From: Oscillospiraceae bacterium
GTDB taxonomy: Bacteria; Bacillota_A; Clostridia; Oscillospirales; CAG-272
Reading direction: 5' to 3'
Assembly (NCBI GenBank): GCA_015063445.1
Contig: SVUD01000039.1
Location: 1 to 17,605 of the forward strand
DNA: 17,605 nt
Shown: piece by piece, positions 6,196 through 13,809 of the stretch
Layout: the number at the start of each line of letters is the position of its first letter
Numbering within the stretch: the first letter of the stretch is position 1
The notes under the pieces: model-generated
Database searches by the model: none
Told to the model about the DNA's origin: nothing
The model's input: only the letters and a program-made list of their open reading frames with translations
Program-made: the position numbers and the translations under genes

Positions 6196-8133
6196 ATGGA
6201 GAAATTTTATTTAACAACAGCAATTGCATACGCTTCGCGTAAGCCTCACTTCGGAAACACGTATGAGATCATTATGGCAGACGCATTCGCTCGTTTCCAG
6301 CGTCAGATGGGAAAGGACGTATTCCTTTGCACAGGTACCGACGAGCACGGTCAGAAGATTGAGGATATAGCCAAGGAGGCAGGTATTACGCCGAAGGCGT
6401 ACGTTGACGGAGTAGCAGCCGAGATCAAGGGTATCTGGGATGCTATGGATACAAGCTACGACTACTTTATAAGAACGACAGACGATTACCACGAGAGTGC
6501 TGTTGCTAAGATCTTCAAGAAGTTCTACGACAAGGGCGATATCTATCTCGGTCATTACGAGGGCTGGTACTGTACCCCCTGTGAATCCTTCTTCACGAAT
6601 ACTCAGGCTGAGGGCGGAAAGTGTCCCGATTGCGGCAGACCTGTTGCCAAGGCTCAGGAGGAGGCTTACTTCTTCAAGATGTCGAAATATGCCGATAGAC
6701 TTATGAAGCATATTGAAGAGCATCCCGAGTTTATTGAACCCGAAAGCCGTAAAAAAGAAATGGTAAATAACTTCCTCAAGGCAGGACTTCAGGACCTTTG
6801 CGTTTCACGTACCTCGTTCAGCTGGGGAATTCCCGTTGATTTTGATAAAAAGCACGTCGTATACGTATGGCTCGATGCGCTTACAAACTATATAACCGCT
6901 CTCGGCTACGACCCCGATAAGAGCTTCGAGGAGCAGAGCGAGAAATTCAAGAAATATTGGCCTGCCGACGTTCATATTATAGGTAAGGATATCCTCAGAT
7001 TCCATACTATTTATTGGCCTATTTTCCTTATGGCTCTCGACCTGCCTCTTCCCAAGAAGGTATTCGGTCACCCCTGGTTTAATTCGGGTAACGACAAGAT
7101 GTCAAAATCCAAGGGTAACGTAATCTATGCCGATGAGCTTGCGGAGTATTTCTCGGTTGACGGTGTACGCTACTATGCGCTCTCCGAGATGCCCTATAAC
7201 GCAGACGGCACTATAACCTATGAGAACGTTGTAACCAGATATAACAACGACCTTGCGAATAATCTCGGTAACCTCGTCAGCCGTACTCACGCTATGACGA
7301 AGAAGTACTTTGACGGCATAGTACCCGCTCCCACCGAGGAAACAGAGCTTGACCGTGACCTTAAGAACACTATGCTTGAGGCTGTTAATAAGGCTCGTGA
7401 GCTTATGGCTTCGTACCACGTTGCCGACTCTCTTGACGAGCTGTTCACGGCTCTCAGACGCGCTAATAAGTATATTGACGAAACAACGCCTTGGATTCTT
7501 GCTAAAAACGAGGCAGACAAGCCCCGTCTTGCGACCGTAATATACAATCTTCTTGAAACTGTAAGAATTGCGGCAGTTGTTCTTACCCCCTATATCCCCG
7601 CAACCGCAGAGAGAATTTTCTCTCAGCTCGGAACGGATAAGAAGGATTATTCCACCGTTGCTGATTTCGGTGCTCTTGAAGCCGGCAAGCCTCTCGGAGA
7701 GGCTTCAACCCTCTTTGCGAGAGTGGATGAGAAGAAGCTTTTCGAGGAAATTGAGGCAAAGCGTGCCGCGTGGGAGGCGGCAAACGCTCCCGTAGAAATG
7801 CCCGAGCGTGAGGCTGAGATAGGAATTGAGGACTTTGGTAAGGTAGAGCTTCGTGTTGCTGAAATTCTTGCTTGCGAGCCTGTTCCAAAGGCTAAAAAGC
7901 TCTTGAAGCTTCAGGTTGACCTCGGCTTTGAGAAGCGTCAGGTAGTTTCGGGAATAGCTAAGTTCTATACCCCCGATGAGCTTGTAGGTAAAAAGGTTGC
8001 GCTCGTATGCAATCTTAGACCCGCTAAGCTTTGCGGAGTTGAGTCAAACGGAATGATACTCGCCTCGGGCGAAGAGGACGTAAAGGTAGTATTTCTTGAT
8101 TCTTCCGCAAAGAACGGAGACAGAATTCATTAA
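6196..8133 (+). CDS. metG: Methionyl-tRNA synthetase
   Basis: A 645-residue class I aminoacyl-tRNA synthetase that charges tRNA-Met in the cytoplasm. Residues 18-21 are HFGN, the HIGH-type motif. KMSKS is at 301-305. Between them lies a zinc knuckle of CX2C pairs (CTPC at about 126 and CPDC some 16 residues later). The anticodon-binding helical region follows, and the last 100 residues (about 543-645, starting IEDFGKVELRVAEIL) form the Trbp111-type OB-fold tRNA-binding domain found in dimeric MetRS. The frame is open upstream to 6142, but the ATG at 6196 has GGAGG 6 bases away and gives the usual N-terminus. TatD follows after 38 bases, an arrangement common in Firmicutes. Confidence 0.97.
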   Translation: MEKFYLTTAIAYASRKPHFGNTYEIIMADAFARFQRQMGKDVFLCTGTDEHGQKIEDIAKEAGITPKAYVDGVAAEIKGIWDAMDTSYDYFIRTTDDYHESAVAKIFKKFYDKGDIYLGHYEGWYCTPCESFFTNTQAEGGKCPDCGRPVAKAQEEAYFFKMSKYADRLMKHIEEHPEFIEPESRKKEMVNNFLKAGLQDLCVSRTSFSWGIPVDFDKKHVVYVWLDALTNYITALGYDPDKSFEEQSEKFKKYWPADVHIIGKDILRFHTIYWPIFLMALDLPLPKKVFGHPWFNSGNDKMSKSKGNVIYADELAEYFSVDGVRYYALSEMPYNADGTITYENVVTRYNNDLANNLGNLVSRTHAMTKKYFDGIVPAPTEETELDRDLKNTMLEAVNKARELMASYHVADSLDELFTALRRANKYIDETTPWILAKNEADKPRLATVIYNLLETVRIAAVVLTPYIPATAERIFSQLGTDKKDYSTVADFGALEAGKPLGEASTLFARVDEKKLFEEIEAKRAAWEAANAPVEMPEREAEIGIEDFGKVELRVAEILACEPVPKAKKLLKLQVDLGFEKRQVVSGIAKFYTPDELVGKKVALVCNLRPAKLCGVESNGMILASGEEDVKVVFLDSSAKNGDRIH

Positions 8134-8171
8134 TTAAGGCTTTGAGCCACAAGTAAAACGGTAAAATATAT

Positions 8172-8957
8172 ATGAAATACTTTGATTCACACTCGCACTA
8201 TTACGACGAGCGTTTTTCGGAGGAATACGAGGGAGGAGCCGAAGCGCTCCTCTCTTCGAATAATATGGAAAACGTCTCGTATATCATAAACGTGGGAACT
8301 GCCCCCGAAACCTGCAGAGCTGCTGTAGAGCAAGCTAAAAAGCACGAAAATATGTATACTGCCCTCGGAATTCATCCGTCGGACGCAAGATTTATAGACG
8401 ATTTTGATACCGCTCTTGAAGAAATAGTCGAAATGATTAAGGATAAAGAGAGCAAATGCGTCGCGCTCGGTGAAATAGGTCTCGATTATCACTATCCCGA
8501 AACGGATAAAGAAATGCAGATGGCTCTTTTCCGCCGTCAGATGAAAATAGCAGATGAGCTTTCGCTTCCCGTTGTTATACACGACAGAGATTCTCACGAG
8601 GATGTTATGACGGTTATAAGGGAATTTCCAAACGTAAAGGGAATTCTGCATAGCTTTTCCGGCTCTGCCGAAATGGCGTGTGAGCTTGTAAAGCTCGGAT
8701 ATACCGTATCGTTTTCGGGTACGGTTACCTTTAAAAACGCAAGAAAACCAAAGGAAGCCGCCGCGGCAGTTCCGCTTGAGCGACTTCTCATAGAAACAGA
8801 TGCGCCCTATCTTGCGCCCCACCCGAAAAGAGGAACGCTCAATCACTCCGGAAATCTCAAATATACTAACCGAGCACTTGCGGAAATAAAGGGAATTTCC
8901 GAGGAGGAAATGGCAGAAATAACCGAGGCGAACGCAAGGAGAATTTTTAAGATATGA
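8172..8957 (+). CDS. tatD: TatD family metal-dependent hydrolase
   Basis: A 261-residue amidohydrolase-superfamily protein, a 3'-5' DNA/RNA exonuclease in characterised members. All expected metal ligands are present: H7 and H9 in DSHSHY, E101 in ALGEIGLDYH, H137 in VIHDRD, H160 in ILHSFSG and D210 in LIETDAPYLAP. It is full length. The ATG at 8172 has only a weak purine stretch upstream rather than a clear ribosome site, so expression probably depends on read-through from metG. The last codons overlap the next gene (ATGA at 8954-8957). That next gene is the specific radical SAM partner known beside tatD in Clostridia. Confidence 0.95.
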   Translation: MKYFDSHSHYYDERFSEEYEGGAEALLSSNNMENVSYIINVGTAPETCRAAVEQAKKHENMYTALGIHPSDARFIDDFDTALEEIVEMIKDKESKCVALGEIGLDYHYPETDKEMQMALFRRQMKIADELSLPVVIHDRDSHEDVMTVIREFPNVKGILHSFSGSAEMACELVKLGYTVSFSGTVTFKNARKPKEAAAAVPLERLLIETDAPYLAPHPKRGTLNHSGNLKYTNRALAEIKGISEEEMAEITEANARRIFKI

Positions 8958-9592
8958 AAAATGCGGAAAATAAAAAAGTCCGCGCTATGACGGTTACCTA
9001 TACGGTAGACGGCGGACTTTATATCAACGTGACGAACAGATGCACGAACAGGTGCGATTTTTGTATAAGAAATAACGGAGACGGAGCGTACGGCTCGGAG
9101 AGCCTTTGGCTCGAGCGTGAGCCTACCGAAGAAGAGATTTTAGCGTCCGTTTTCAGCCACGATTTAGATAGTATTCCCGAGGTTGTTTTCTGCGGCTACG
9201 GTGAGCCGTCGGTAAGGCTTGACGTAGTTCGCGGCGTCGCTCTCAAAATCAAAGAAAAACACCCGAATATCAAAATCAGAATCAATACGAACGGTCAGTC
9301 CGACCTCATCTTAGGTCGTGATTCAGCTCCTTTGTATAAGGACGCCTTTGACACTGTTTCGATAAGTCTCAATGCTCCAACAAAGGAAAGATATCAGGAG
9401 ATTTGCCATTCTGTTTACGGCGAAATCGTGCTTGAAAAAATCATCGAATTTGCTAAAAATGTAAATAAATATGTTCAAAATACGATATTTTCCGTTGTGA
9501 AAGAGAGTTTAACATCAGAAGAAATAGAGAAGTGTAGAGAAATCGCAAACGAGTGCGGAGTTAAGCTCAGAGTCCGTGACCTTATTACTTAA
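8954..9592 (+). CDS. TatD-linked radical SAM protein
   Basis: A 212-residue radical SAM enzyme. The iron-sulfur binding cysteines form CX3CX2C at C30, C34 and C37 (NRCTNRCDFC), and a GEP-type motif is in FCGYGEPSVRL (about 77-87). The C-terminal half, with IRINTNGQSD and the VSISLNAPT strand, fits the partial barrel. The family is a compact radical SAM group known to be encoded directly after tatD (TIGRFAM calls it TatD-linked); its reaction is unknown. Translational coupling is evident from the ATGA overlap, with AAGGAG about 12 bases upstream of the ATG. A start at 8987 (the methionine in AMTVTY) is possible. No auxiliary-cluster SPASM domain is visible. Confidence 0.9.
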   Translation: MKNAENKKVRAMTVTYTVDGGLYINVTNRCTNRCDFCIRNNGDGAYGSESLWLEREPTEEEILASVFSHDLDSIPEVVFCGYGEPSVRLDVVRGVALKIKEKHPNIKIRINTNGQSDLILGRDSAPLYKDAFDTVSISLNAPTKERYQEICHSVYGEIVLEKIIEFAKNVNKYVQNTIFSVVKESLTSEEIEKCREIANECGVKLRVRDLIT

Positions 9593-9639
9593 GAAGCGTT
9601 TTAAAACAGACTTTTGCTAAAGCTTACGACCGTGGAAAA

Positions 9640-10803
9640 TTAAGCAAGCGAATAATCCGCTCTTGCAAACATAGAATTAAACATAGTTAAATTGGATAAA
9701 GGAACGGTATCGATATCACATCCGATACCCATAAAGCCAAGCTCGCATAAAGCCTCGAGCTTGGCTTTTATATATCTGAGCGAGGGGAAGAAAATTGGAA
9801 TTTCTTCTCCTTTTCCTATTTTATAGCGCACGTAATCAAAGCGTGATATCAGGCTTTTTTCGTCCGTTATAAGCTCCTTTCCCGAGCGGTAGCAAAGCTC
9901 CTTTATATCATCTACGGAGAGGCTCAAATCCCTCGACGTGAAGCGAGTGACCGCCTTTACGAAGACCTTCGAGCTTTCCGCCTTCTCGGAAAAGGATTTC
10001 ATAGCTTTTATAGCGTCGTCAAGCGGGGTGAGTTCGAGATTTAAAGCCGCTCCGTCACATATCTCGGAGGCTTCCGGAAGCGTGTTTTCGAAAAGCTCGG
10101 TAAAGAGTATCATATTGCAGCCGAATAGACGTTTTCTTAACTCGAAGAGAAATTCGCAATAAGCGTCTGGATATAGCCCCGAAGCCTCACGGGCTGAAAT
10201 GGAAATTCCCATAAATCCTCGCTCCTCGGCAAGTCTTACTGTGGCGTCTATAATTTTTCTATAGCTTTCCTTCGAGGATAAAAACTCGCCCGAGCTTTCA
10301 TCTCTTATTCCGAGAAGCACTATTTTTCCGCTCTCCACCGCATTGAGCCTCAGGTCATTCGGCAAAAAGCTTTCCGTGACGCTGTCCCCTTTAATAATTC
10401 CCATAGAAATAGTAAGATATGTTATGTATGGCAGTGATTTTGAAAACTTTTCTCTTCGTAATCCCTTTTCGGCATACCCTAATATCGAGCCGGCGCCTAT
10501 TTTTACCTCATCCTGCTTAACTGTGAGAATTTGCCCGGGTCGAAGCTTTTCCTTGCCGAAAAGCGATGGATTATCACGGATTATCGAGCTTTTTCTTACG
10601 TCGAACCGCTTTGATATCGAGTCGAGCGTATCTCCGCCCTTAACCGTAATCGTTTTTGTAGGCTTGATTATAACAAGCTCGTCACCGCTCGTCAGTCTGT
10701 CACCCGCAAGGTCGTTGTCTGCGAGAATCTTTGTTGCGGGAATGGAATGCTTTCTTGCTATGGCGTATAGCGTTTCGTCTTTTTTAACCGAATGTAACTG
10801 CAT
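9640..10803 (-). CDS. LysM protein with degenerate GH18-like domain
   Basis: A 387-residue protein with two N-terminal LysM repeats (1-47 and 50-96) that bind peptidoglycan-type glycans, and a C-terminal domain (about 105-387) resembling the GH18 barrel of spore cortex/coat proteins such as SleL and YaaH. The strand that should carry the catalytic DxxDxDxE motif is GFMGISISAREAS (196-208), where the acidic residues are replaced by serine and arginine. It is therefore probably non-catalytic. No signal peptide, which matches the YaaH group, whose members reach the spore coat without one. The ATG at 10803 has GGAG 5 bases upstream. It faces the radical SAM gene convergently (47-base gap, no good terminator) and diverges from enolase. 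A spore-surface or germination role is inference. Confidence 0.8.
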   Translation of the reverse strand: MQLHSVKKDETLYAIARKHSIPATKILADNDLAGDRLTSGDELVIIKPTKTITVKGGDTLDSISKRFDVRKSSIIRDNPSLFGKEKLRPGQILTVKQDEVKIGAGSILGYAEKGLRREKFSKSLPYITYLTISMGIIKGDSVTESFLPNDLRLNAVESGKIVLLGIRDESSGEFLSSKESYRKIIDATVRLAEERGFMGISISAREASGLYPDAYCEFLFELRKRLFGCNMILFTELFENTLPEASEICDGAALNLELTPLDDAIKAMKSFSEKAESSKVFVKAVTRFTSRDLSLSVDDIKELCYRSGKELITDEKSLISRFDYVRYKIGKGEEIPIFFPSLRYIKAKLEALCELGFMGIGCDIDTVPLSNLTMFNSMFARADYSLA

Positions 10804-10841
10804 ACTTGCTCCTTTTCATTTTTTTGAAATTTATTTAGTGT

Positions 10842-10871
10842 ATTTTATGCGGATATGAATTTTTTTGTTAA
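10842..10871 (-). promoter_or_regulatory. Possible promoter of the LysM/GH18-like gene
   Basis: On the minus strand TTAACA (10866-10871) and TAAAAT (10842-10847) are spaced by 18 bases. It is a moderate sigma-A match. A sporulation sigma factor cannot be excluded, since the product looks spore related. Confidence 0.4.
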
Positions 10872-10946
10872 AAACAGGCAATAGTTTAAATAGGACAAAA
10901 TTTGACTTAAGACACTAAAATTCGGTTTTATTTGCAGGAGGGAAAA

Positions 10947-12224
10947 ATGAATTTTAATTCTGAAATCAAAGAAATAACCGCGAGGGAAATTCTCGATTCA
11001 AGAGGTACGCCGACTGTTGAGGCAAGCGTAATTCTTGAGTCCGGAGCGATTGGTGTGGCGAGCGTTCCGTCGGGAGCGTCCACAGGCTTTCATGAGGCAA
11101 AGGAGCTAAGAGACAGGGAAGAGAGAATGCACGGAAAGGGCGTTCTCGGAGCGGTCGACTCTGTAAAGAGTAAGATAGCGCCCTCGCTCATAGGCGTCAG
11201 CGCCTTTGACCAGGAGAGAGCCGACTCTATTATGATAACACTTGACGGTACGAAAAATAAGTCGAATCTCGGAGCGAACGCAATTCTTTCGGTTTCTCTG
11301 GCAGTTGCCAGAGCTGCTGCGGCTCACGCAAGGCTTCCGCTCTACCGTTATCTTGGCGGAATGCTAAAAAATACGCTTCCTATTCCTATGATGAATATAT
11401 TAAACGGCGGAGCGCACGCCAATAACAGCATTGATATACAAGAATTTATGATAGTGCCGCACGGGGCTGAAAATATTACCGAGGCGGTGCGAATGGGCGC
11501 TGAAATATACTTCCACCTGAAGAAGCTTCTTGCTGATACGGGTCATAGCGTTGCCGTTGGAGACGAGGGCGGCTTTGCGCCGAGCCTTGAAAATGAAAGG
11601 GAAGTCATAGAGCTTATACTCAAATCTGTCGAGAGAGCGGGGCTAAAGCCCGGAAGCGACGTTTCACTTGCGCTTGACGTGGCTGCGAGCGAGTGGTACG
11701 ACAGTGACAAAAAATGCTATACTATGCCAAAATCTAAAAGAAGCTTTACACATTCCGAGCTTTGCGAAATGCTTGACAGTCTAAGGCGTGAATACCCAAT
11801 TTTGTCTATTGAGGACGGAATGGGAGAGGATGACGTCGAGGGCTGGCAAACACTTACCGAAAGAATGAAGGATGATACTCTCCTCGTTGGCGACGATTTG
11901 TTTGTTACCAATAAAAAGCGTCTTATTATCGGCAAAACTCAAAAAATTGCGAACGCAATTCTTATAAAGCCTAATCAGATAGGAACGCTTTCCGAGGTAA
12001 GAGAAACCGTGGATTACGCAAAGGCAAACGGATATAAAACCGTAATGTCGCACAGAAGCGGAGAAACCGCTGATACCTTTATAGCGGACCTCTCAGTAGC
12101 CTTTGGCACCGAGCTTATAAAAACGGGCGCTCCCGCAAGAAGCGAGAGAGTGGAAAAATATAACCGCCTTATGAAAATAGAGAGCGAGCTTTTCGCTCCC
12201 TCGTACGCGGGCGAGCTTTTCTGA
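10947..12224 (+). CDS. eno: Enolase (phosphopyruvate hydratase)
   Basis: A 425-residue glycolytic enzyme converting 2-phosphoglycerate to phosphoenolpyruvate in the cytoplasm. Expected features are intact: the N-terminal ITAREILDSRGTPTVEA, the flexible loop SGASTGFHEA, GGAHANNSIDIQEFM, GDEGGFAP with E207, metal ligands in ALDVAASEW, SIEDGM and VGDDLFVTN, the catalytic K341 in LIKPNQIGTL, MSHRSGETADTFIADL and IKTGAPARSERVEKYN. The frame is open to a TTG at 10932, but those codons contain the ribosome site GGAGGG, so the ATG at 10947 is the start. It is preceded by a divergent LysM gene. I found no convincing promoter in the 140-base gap. A weak 8-bp inverted repeat overlaps its stop (12211-12252) without a T-run. 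Confidence 0.97.
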   Translation: MNFNSEIKEITAREILDSRGTPTVEASVILESGAIGVASVPSGASTGFHEAKELRDREERMHGKGVLGAVDSVKSKIAPSLIGVSAFDQERADSIMITLDGTKNKSNLGANAILSVSLAVARAAAAHARLPLYRYLGGMLKNTLPIPMMNILNGGAHANNSIDIQEFMIVPHGAENITEAVRMGAEIYFHLKKLLADTGHSVAVGDEGGFAPSLENEREVIELILKSVERAGLKPGSDVSLALDVAASEWYDSDKKCYTMPKSKRSFTHSELCEMLDSLRREYPILSIEDGMGEDDVEGWQTLTERMKDDTLLVGDDLFVTNKKRLIIGKTQKIANAILIKPNQIGTLSEVRETVDYAKANGYKTVMSHRSGETADTFIADLSVAFGTELIKTGAPARSERVEKYNRLMKIESELFAPSYAGELF

Positions 12225-12289
12225 AATTGGGCATATTGGTAGGCAAGCTCGCATAAAAAACAAAAAAATACAATAAAAGCCAAATCCAC

Positions 12290-12318
12290 TTGAAAAAGGG
12301 AAACCTTTATGATATAAT
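12290..12318 (+). promoter_or_regulatory. Promoter of the PqqD-like/peptidase pair
   Basis: TTGAAA (12290-12295), 17 bases, then a perfect TATAAT (12313-12318) with TG one base upstream. The predicted start near 12325 gives a leader of about 48 bases. Confidence 0.8.
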
Positions 12319-12359
12319 TATGAGGTAACGAAATCAACTTCAGTTGGTGATAAAGGTTT
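12301..12359. promoter_or_regulatory. 10-bp inverted repeat flanking the -10 box and leader hairpin
   Basis: AAACCTTTAT (12301-12310), inside the promoter spacer, is an exact inverted copy of ATAAAGGTTT (12350-12359), just upstream of the ribosome site GGAGG (12363-12367). Between them, in the leader, ATCAA/TTGGT (about 12332-12347) can form a small stem with a CTTCAG loop. The left arm lies upstream of the transcription start, so the large repeat cannot form in the RNA. A DNA operator is the more likely reading. Confidence 0.45.
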
Positions 12360-12372
12360 TTCGGAGGCTTTT

Positions 12373-12639
12373 ATGAGAATTAAAAAGGGTTTTGTGCTTG
12401 AAAAGGTAGGAGATAGTTATCTTTGCTGCGCTACGGGAAAGCTTGCAAAGGAATTTTCGGGTTTCGTCCGTCTTAATGAAACGGGCGCGTTTATATGGAA
12501 TATGCTTGCCTCAGGCGATACAACGAAGGAAAAAATGGTAGAGCAAATGACATCTGAGTATGATATTTCGGCAGAAATAGCTCTTAAAGATATAGAAGGC
12601 TTTATTGCAAATCTTGACAAGAACGGAATACTCGAGTAA
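12373..12639 (+). CDS. PqqD family (RRE-type) peptide-binding protein
   Basis: An 88-residue stand-alone PqqD-like protein. PqqD folds are winged-helix RiPP recognition elements that hold a leader peptide for a modifying enzyme. Visible signatures are the N-terminal beta strands (GDSYLCCATGKL), LNETGAFIWNML (about 37-48), the region EQMTSEYDIS (about 58-67) with AEIALKDIEGFIANL, and GILE at the end. The ATG has GGAGG 5 bases upstream. Its stop overlaps the start of the next gene (TAATG at 12637-12641), so the two are translationally coupled. No radical SAM maturase or obvious precursor peptide is encoded alongside, which is unusual for a PqqD role, so its partner may be distant or the protein may serve a non-RiPP process. 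Confidence 0.85.
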   Translation: MRIKKGFVLEKVGDSYLCCATGKLAKEFSGFVRLNETGAFIWNMLASGDTTKEKMVEQMTSEYDISAEIALKDIEGFIANLDKNGILE

Positions 12640-13115
12640 TGGAAGGCGTTATTTCGAGCGGAGACGTCAGAATTGAGGATATAATAGAAAAAGACGGAGT
12701 TTATCCGTCTGTAACGGTTGGAAGAAGCATGCGGCCTCTTTTCAAAACTCATAGAGATATGGTGATTTTGGAAAAATGTGCCGAGCGTCCCCGGAAATAC
12801 GACGTAGTCTTATATCGCATAGGTGAGAAGTATATTCTCCACCGCATAATAGGTATTGACGAAGAAAAAAAGGTCTTTATCATCAGAGGTGATAATACCT
12901 TTAGGAAGGAATATATTCCTTTTTCAAAAATAATTGCCCGGCTTACCTCATTCAAGAGAAAAGGGAAGCACGGCAGCGTAAACGATAGGTCGTTCAAGGT
13001 GTATTCTCGGGTATGGAATTTCATTTATCCCGTTCGCTTTGTTTTCAATCTTTTCCGCAGAGCCGTTGCTAAGGTATATCACGCCCTCTTTCCCGGTAAA
13101 AAGAAAAACGGCTGA
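12639..13115 (+). CDS. S24/S26 family (SipW-like) serine peptidase
   Basis: A 158-residue protein with the signal-peptidase fold. VGRSMRPLF (27-35) carries the candidate nucleophile S30, and YILHRIIG (65-72) puts a His at 68 where bacterial type I enzymes have Lys. The pair is therefore of the Ser-His, SipW/archaeal/ER-like kind. IIRGDNTF (81-88) is the conserved GDN box with D85. The C-terminal tail (about 125-153) is rich in aromatic and basic residues (VYSRVWNFIYPVRFVFNLF) and could be a membrane-anchoring helix. There is no N-terminal membrane segment. The start overlaps the PqqD-like stop. Clostridia often encode this pair together. I infer that it cleaves a peptide bound or delivered by the PqqD partner. 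Confidence 0.85.
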   Translation: MEGVISSGDVRIEDIIEKDGVYPSVTVGRSMRPLFKTHRDMVILEKCAERPRKYDVVLYRIGEKYILHRIIGIDEEKKVFIIRGDNTFRKEYIPFSKIIARLTSFKRKGKHGSVNDRSFKVYSRVWNFIYPVRFVFNLFRRAVAKVYHALFPGKKKNG

Positions 13116-13153
13116 TACGGATAACCGAAATATAATAAAAAGAATAACGTTAA

Positions 13154-13200
13154 GAAGAGGATCGACCTTGCCATAGCGCAAGACCTATCCTCTTTTTATT
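13154..13200. terminator. Bidirectional intrinsic terminator with extended stem
   Basis: AAGAGGAT (13154-13161) pairs with ATCCTCTT (13187-13194), with an inner CTTGC/GCAAG stem (13167-13171 with 13178-13182). It is followed by TTTATTTT on the plus strand; on the minus strand the A-rich upstream side is weaker. It ends the PqqD-like/peptidase transcript. Confidence 0.85.
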
Positions 13201-13236
13201 TTCGGTATTGACACGGAGAAAGACCTATCCTCTTTT
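13180..13236 (+). repeat. 17-bp direct repeat at the terminator
   Basis: AAGACCTATCCTCTTTT occurs at 13180-13196, where it forms the right arm of the terminator, and again at 13220-13236, exactly 40 bases later, reaching the stop codon of the convergent DUF6514-like gene. Either copy could pair with the left arm at 13154-13161. Confidence 0.8.
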
Positions 13237-13528
13237 AAATCTCCACCTTATCCTCAAGCGCATACGCAAGGTCTATCGGCGTTGCGAGGTTTTTAGATAC
13301 GTATTCGTAGAAGGAAAGAGCCTTTCCAACGTCTGCGAAAACGTCATCAACCGAGCTTCTCGTAACCTCTCCGTCCTTCGTCATAATAACCTCTACCGAG
13401 TATAGCGGAAGCTGAAAGCTCGCAACCTTTCTTGAGCTTCTTGAGCTGAGTATGTATCTGTAGATGATACCGTTATCGATTTTCGTTACGTCCTTGATTA
13501 TTTCCTGTTTACCGTCGTGCTTTTTCAT
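13235..13528 (-). CDS. DUF6514-like protein
   Basis: A 97-residue soluble protein. It has a basic N-terminus, beta-rich middle (NGIIYRYILSS, LPLYSVEVIMTKDG at about 41-54) and a C-terminal helix ending in KNLATPIDLAYALEDKV. The YSVEV strand and the final ATPI-L-ED pattern resemble DUF6514, a small family of unknown function in spore-forming Clostridia. The ATG at 13528 has GGAG 6 bases upstream. A possible promoter is ACGACA (13582-13587, minus strand), 18 bases, TAAAAT (13558-13563) with TG one base upstream. It is transcribed alone, convergent with the peptidase gene, and its stop codon overlaps the second copy of the 17-bp repeat. Confidence 0.75.
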   Translation of the reverse strand: MKKHDGKQEIIKDVTKIDNGIIYRYILSSRSSRKVASFQLPLYSVEVIMTKDGEVTRSSVDDVFADVGKALSFYEYVSKNLATPIDLAYALEDKVEI

Positions 13529-13557
13529 TGTTTGCTCCTTAAAATTTTGTTATATAT

Positions 13558-13587
13558 ATTTTAGCACCTTCACAGCTCGAATGTCGT
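13558..13587 (-). promoter_or_regulatory. Possible promoter of the DUF6514-like gene
   Basis: On the minus strand TAAAAT (13558-13563) has TG one base upstream. The -35 is weak (ACGACA, 13582-13587, 18-base spacing). Confidence 0.4.
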
Positions 13588-13651
13588 TAAAAAACAGGTC
13601 GATTTTTCTGTGAAAAGATATCGCAAATTTCGCTCTATTGCACAAATTGGC

Positions 13652-13675
13652 AAGAGGTATAAATTACCTCTTTTA
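13652..13675 (+). terminator. Small hairpin with T-run of unclear role
   Basis: AAGAGGTA (13652-13659), a 5-base loop and TACCTCTT (13665-13672), then TTTT-run on the plus strand. No plus-strand gene precedes it after 13115, so it may only mop up read-through past the earlier terminator. The rest of 13529-13809 shows nothing beyond this, the weak promoter and the next terminator. Confidence 0.4.
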
Positions 13676-13704
13676 AATATGAAGAATACTCCAAAAAAGC
13701 ATAT

Positions 13705-13745
13705 AGAAAAAGCGGTAAATCTGTTTTAAAAGGCAGACTTACCGC
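13705..13745 (-). terminator. Intrinsic terminator of the acyl-ACP thioesterase gene
   Basis: GCGGTAA (13712-13718) and TTACCGC (13739-13745), with an inner CTG/CAG pair, form a stem. On the minus strand it is followed by TTTTTCTATAT. It lies about 65 bases beyond the thioesterase stop codon. Confidence 0.75.
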
Positions 13746-13809
13746 AGGATAAATATCAAATTTATTAATAACCGTGCAATTTGGCAGACGAAAAGCAATA
13801 TTTACAATG

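Noticed and set aside
8187..8846. 219-codon minus-strand reading frame inside tatD
   Set aside because: The sense strand carries all TatD metal ligands. The antisense frame is a by-product of its codon usage.
10343..10858. 171-codon plus-strand frame across the LysM/GH18-like gene
   Set aside because: Antisense to two clear LysM repeats; its serine-rich composition is that of a complement frame.
12211..12252. Terminator after enolase (GCGAGCTT/AAGCTCGC)
   Set aside because: The arms are 26 bases apart, the left arm is inside the coding region, and A-rich sequence rather than a T-run follows.
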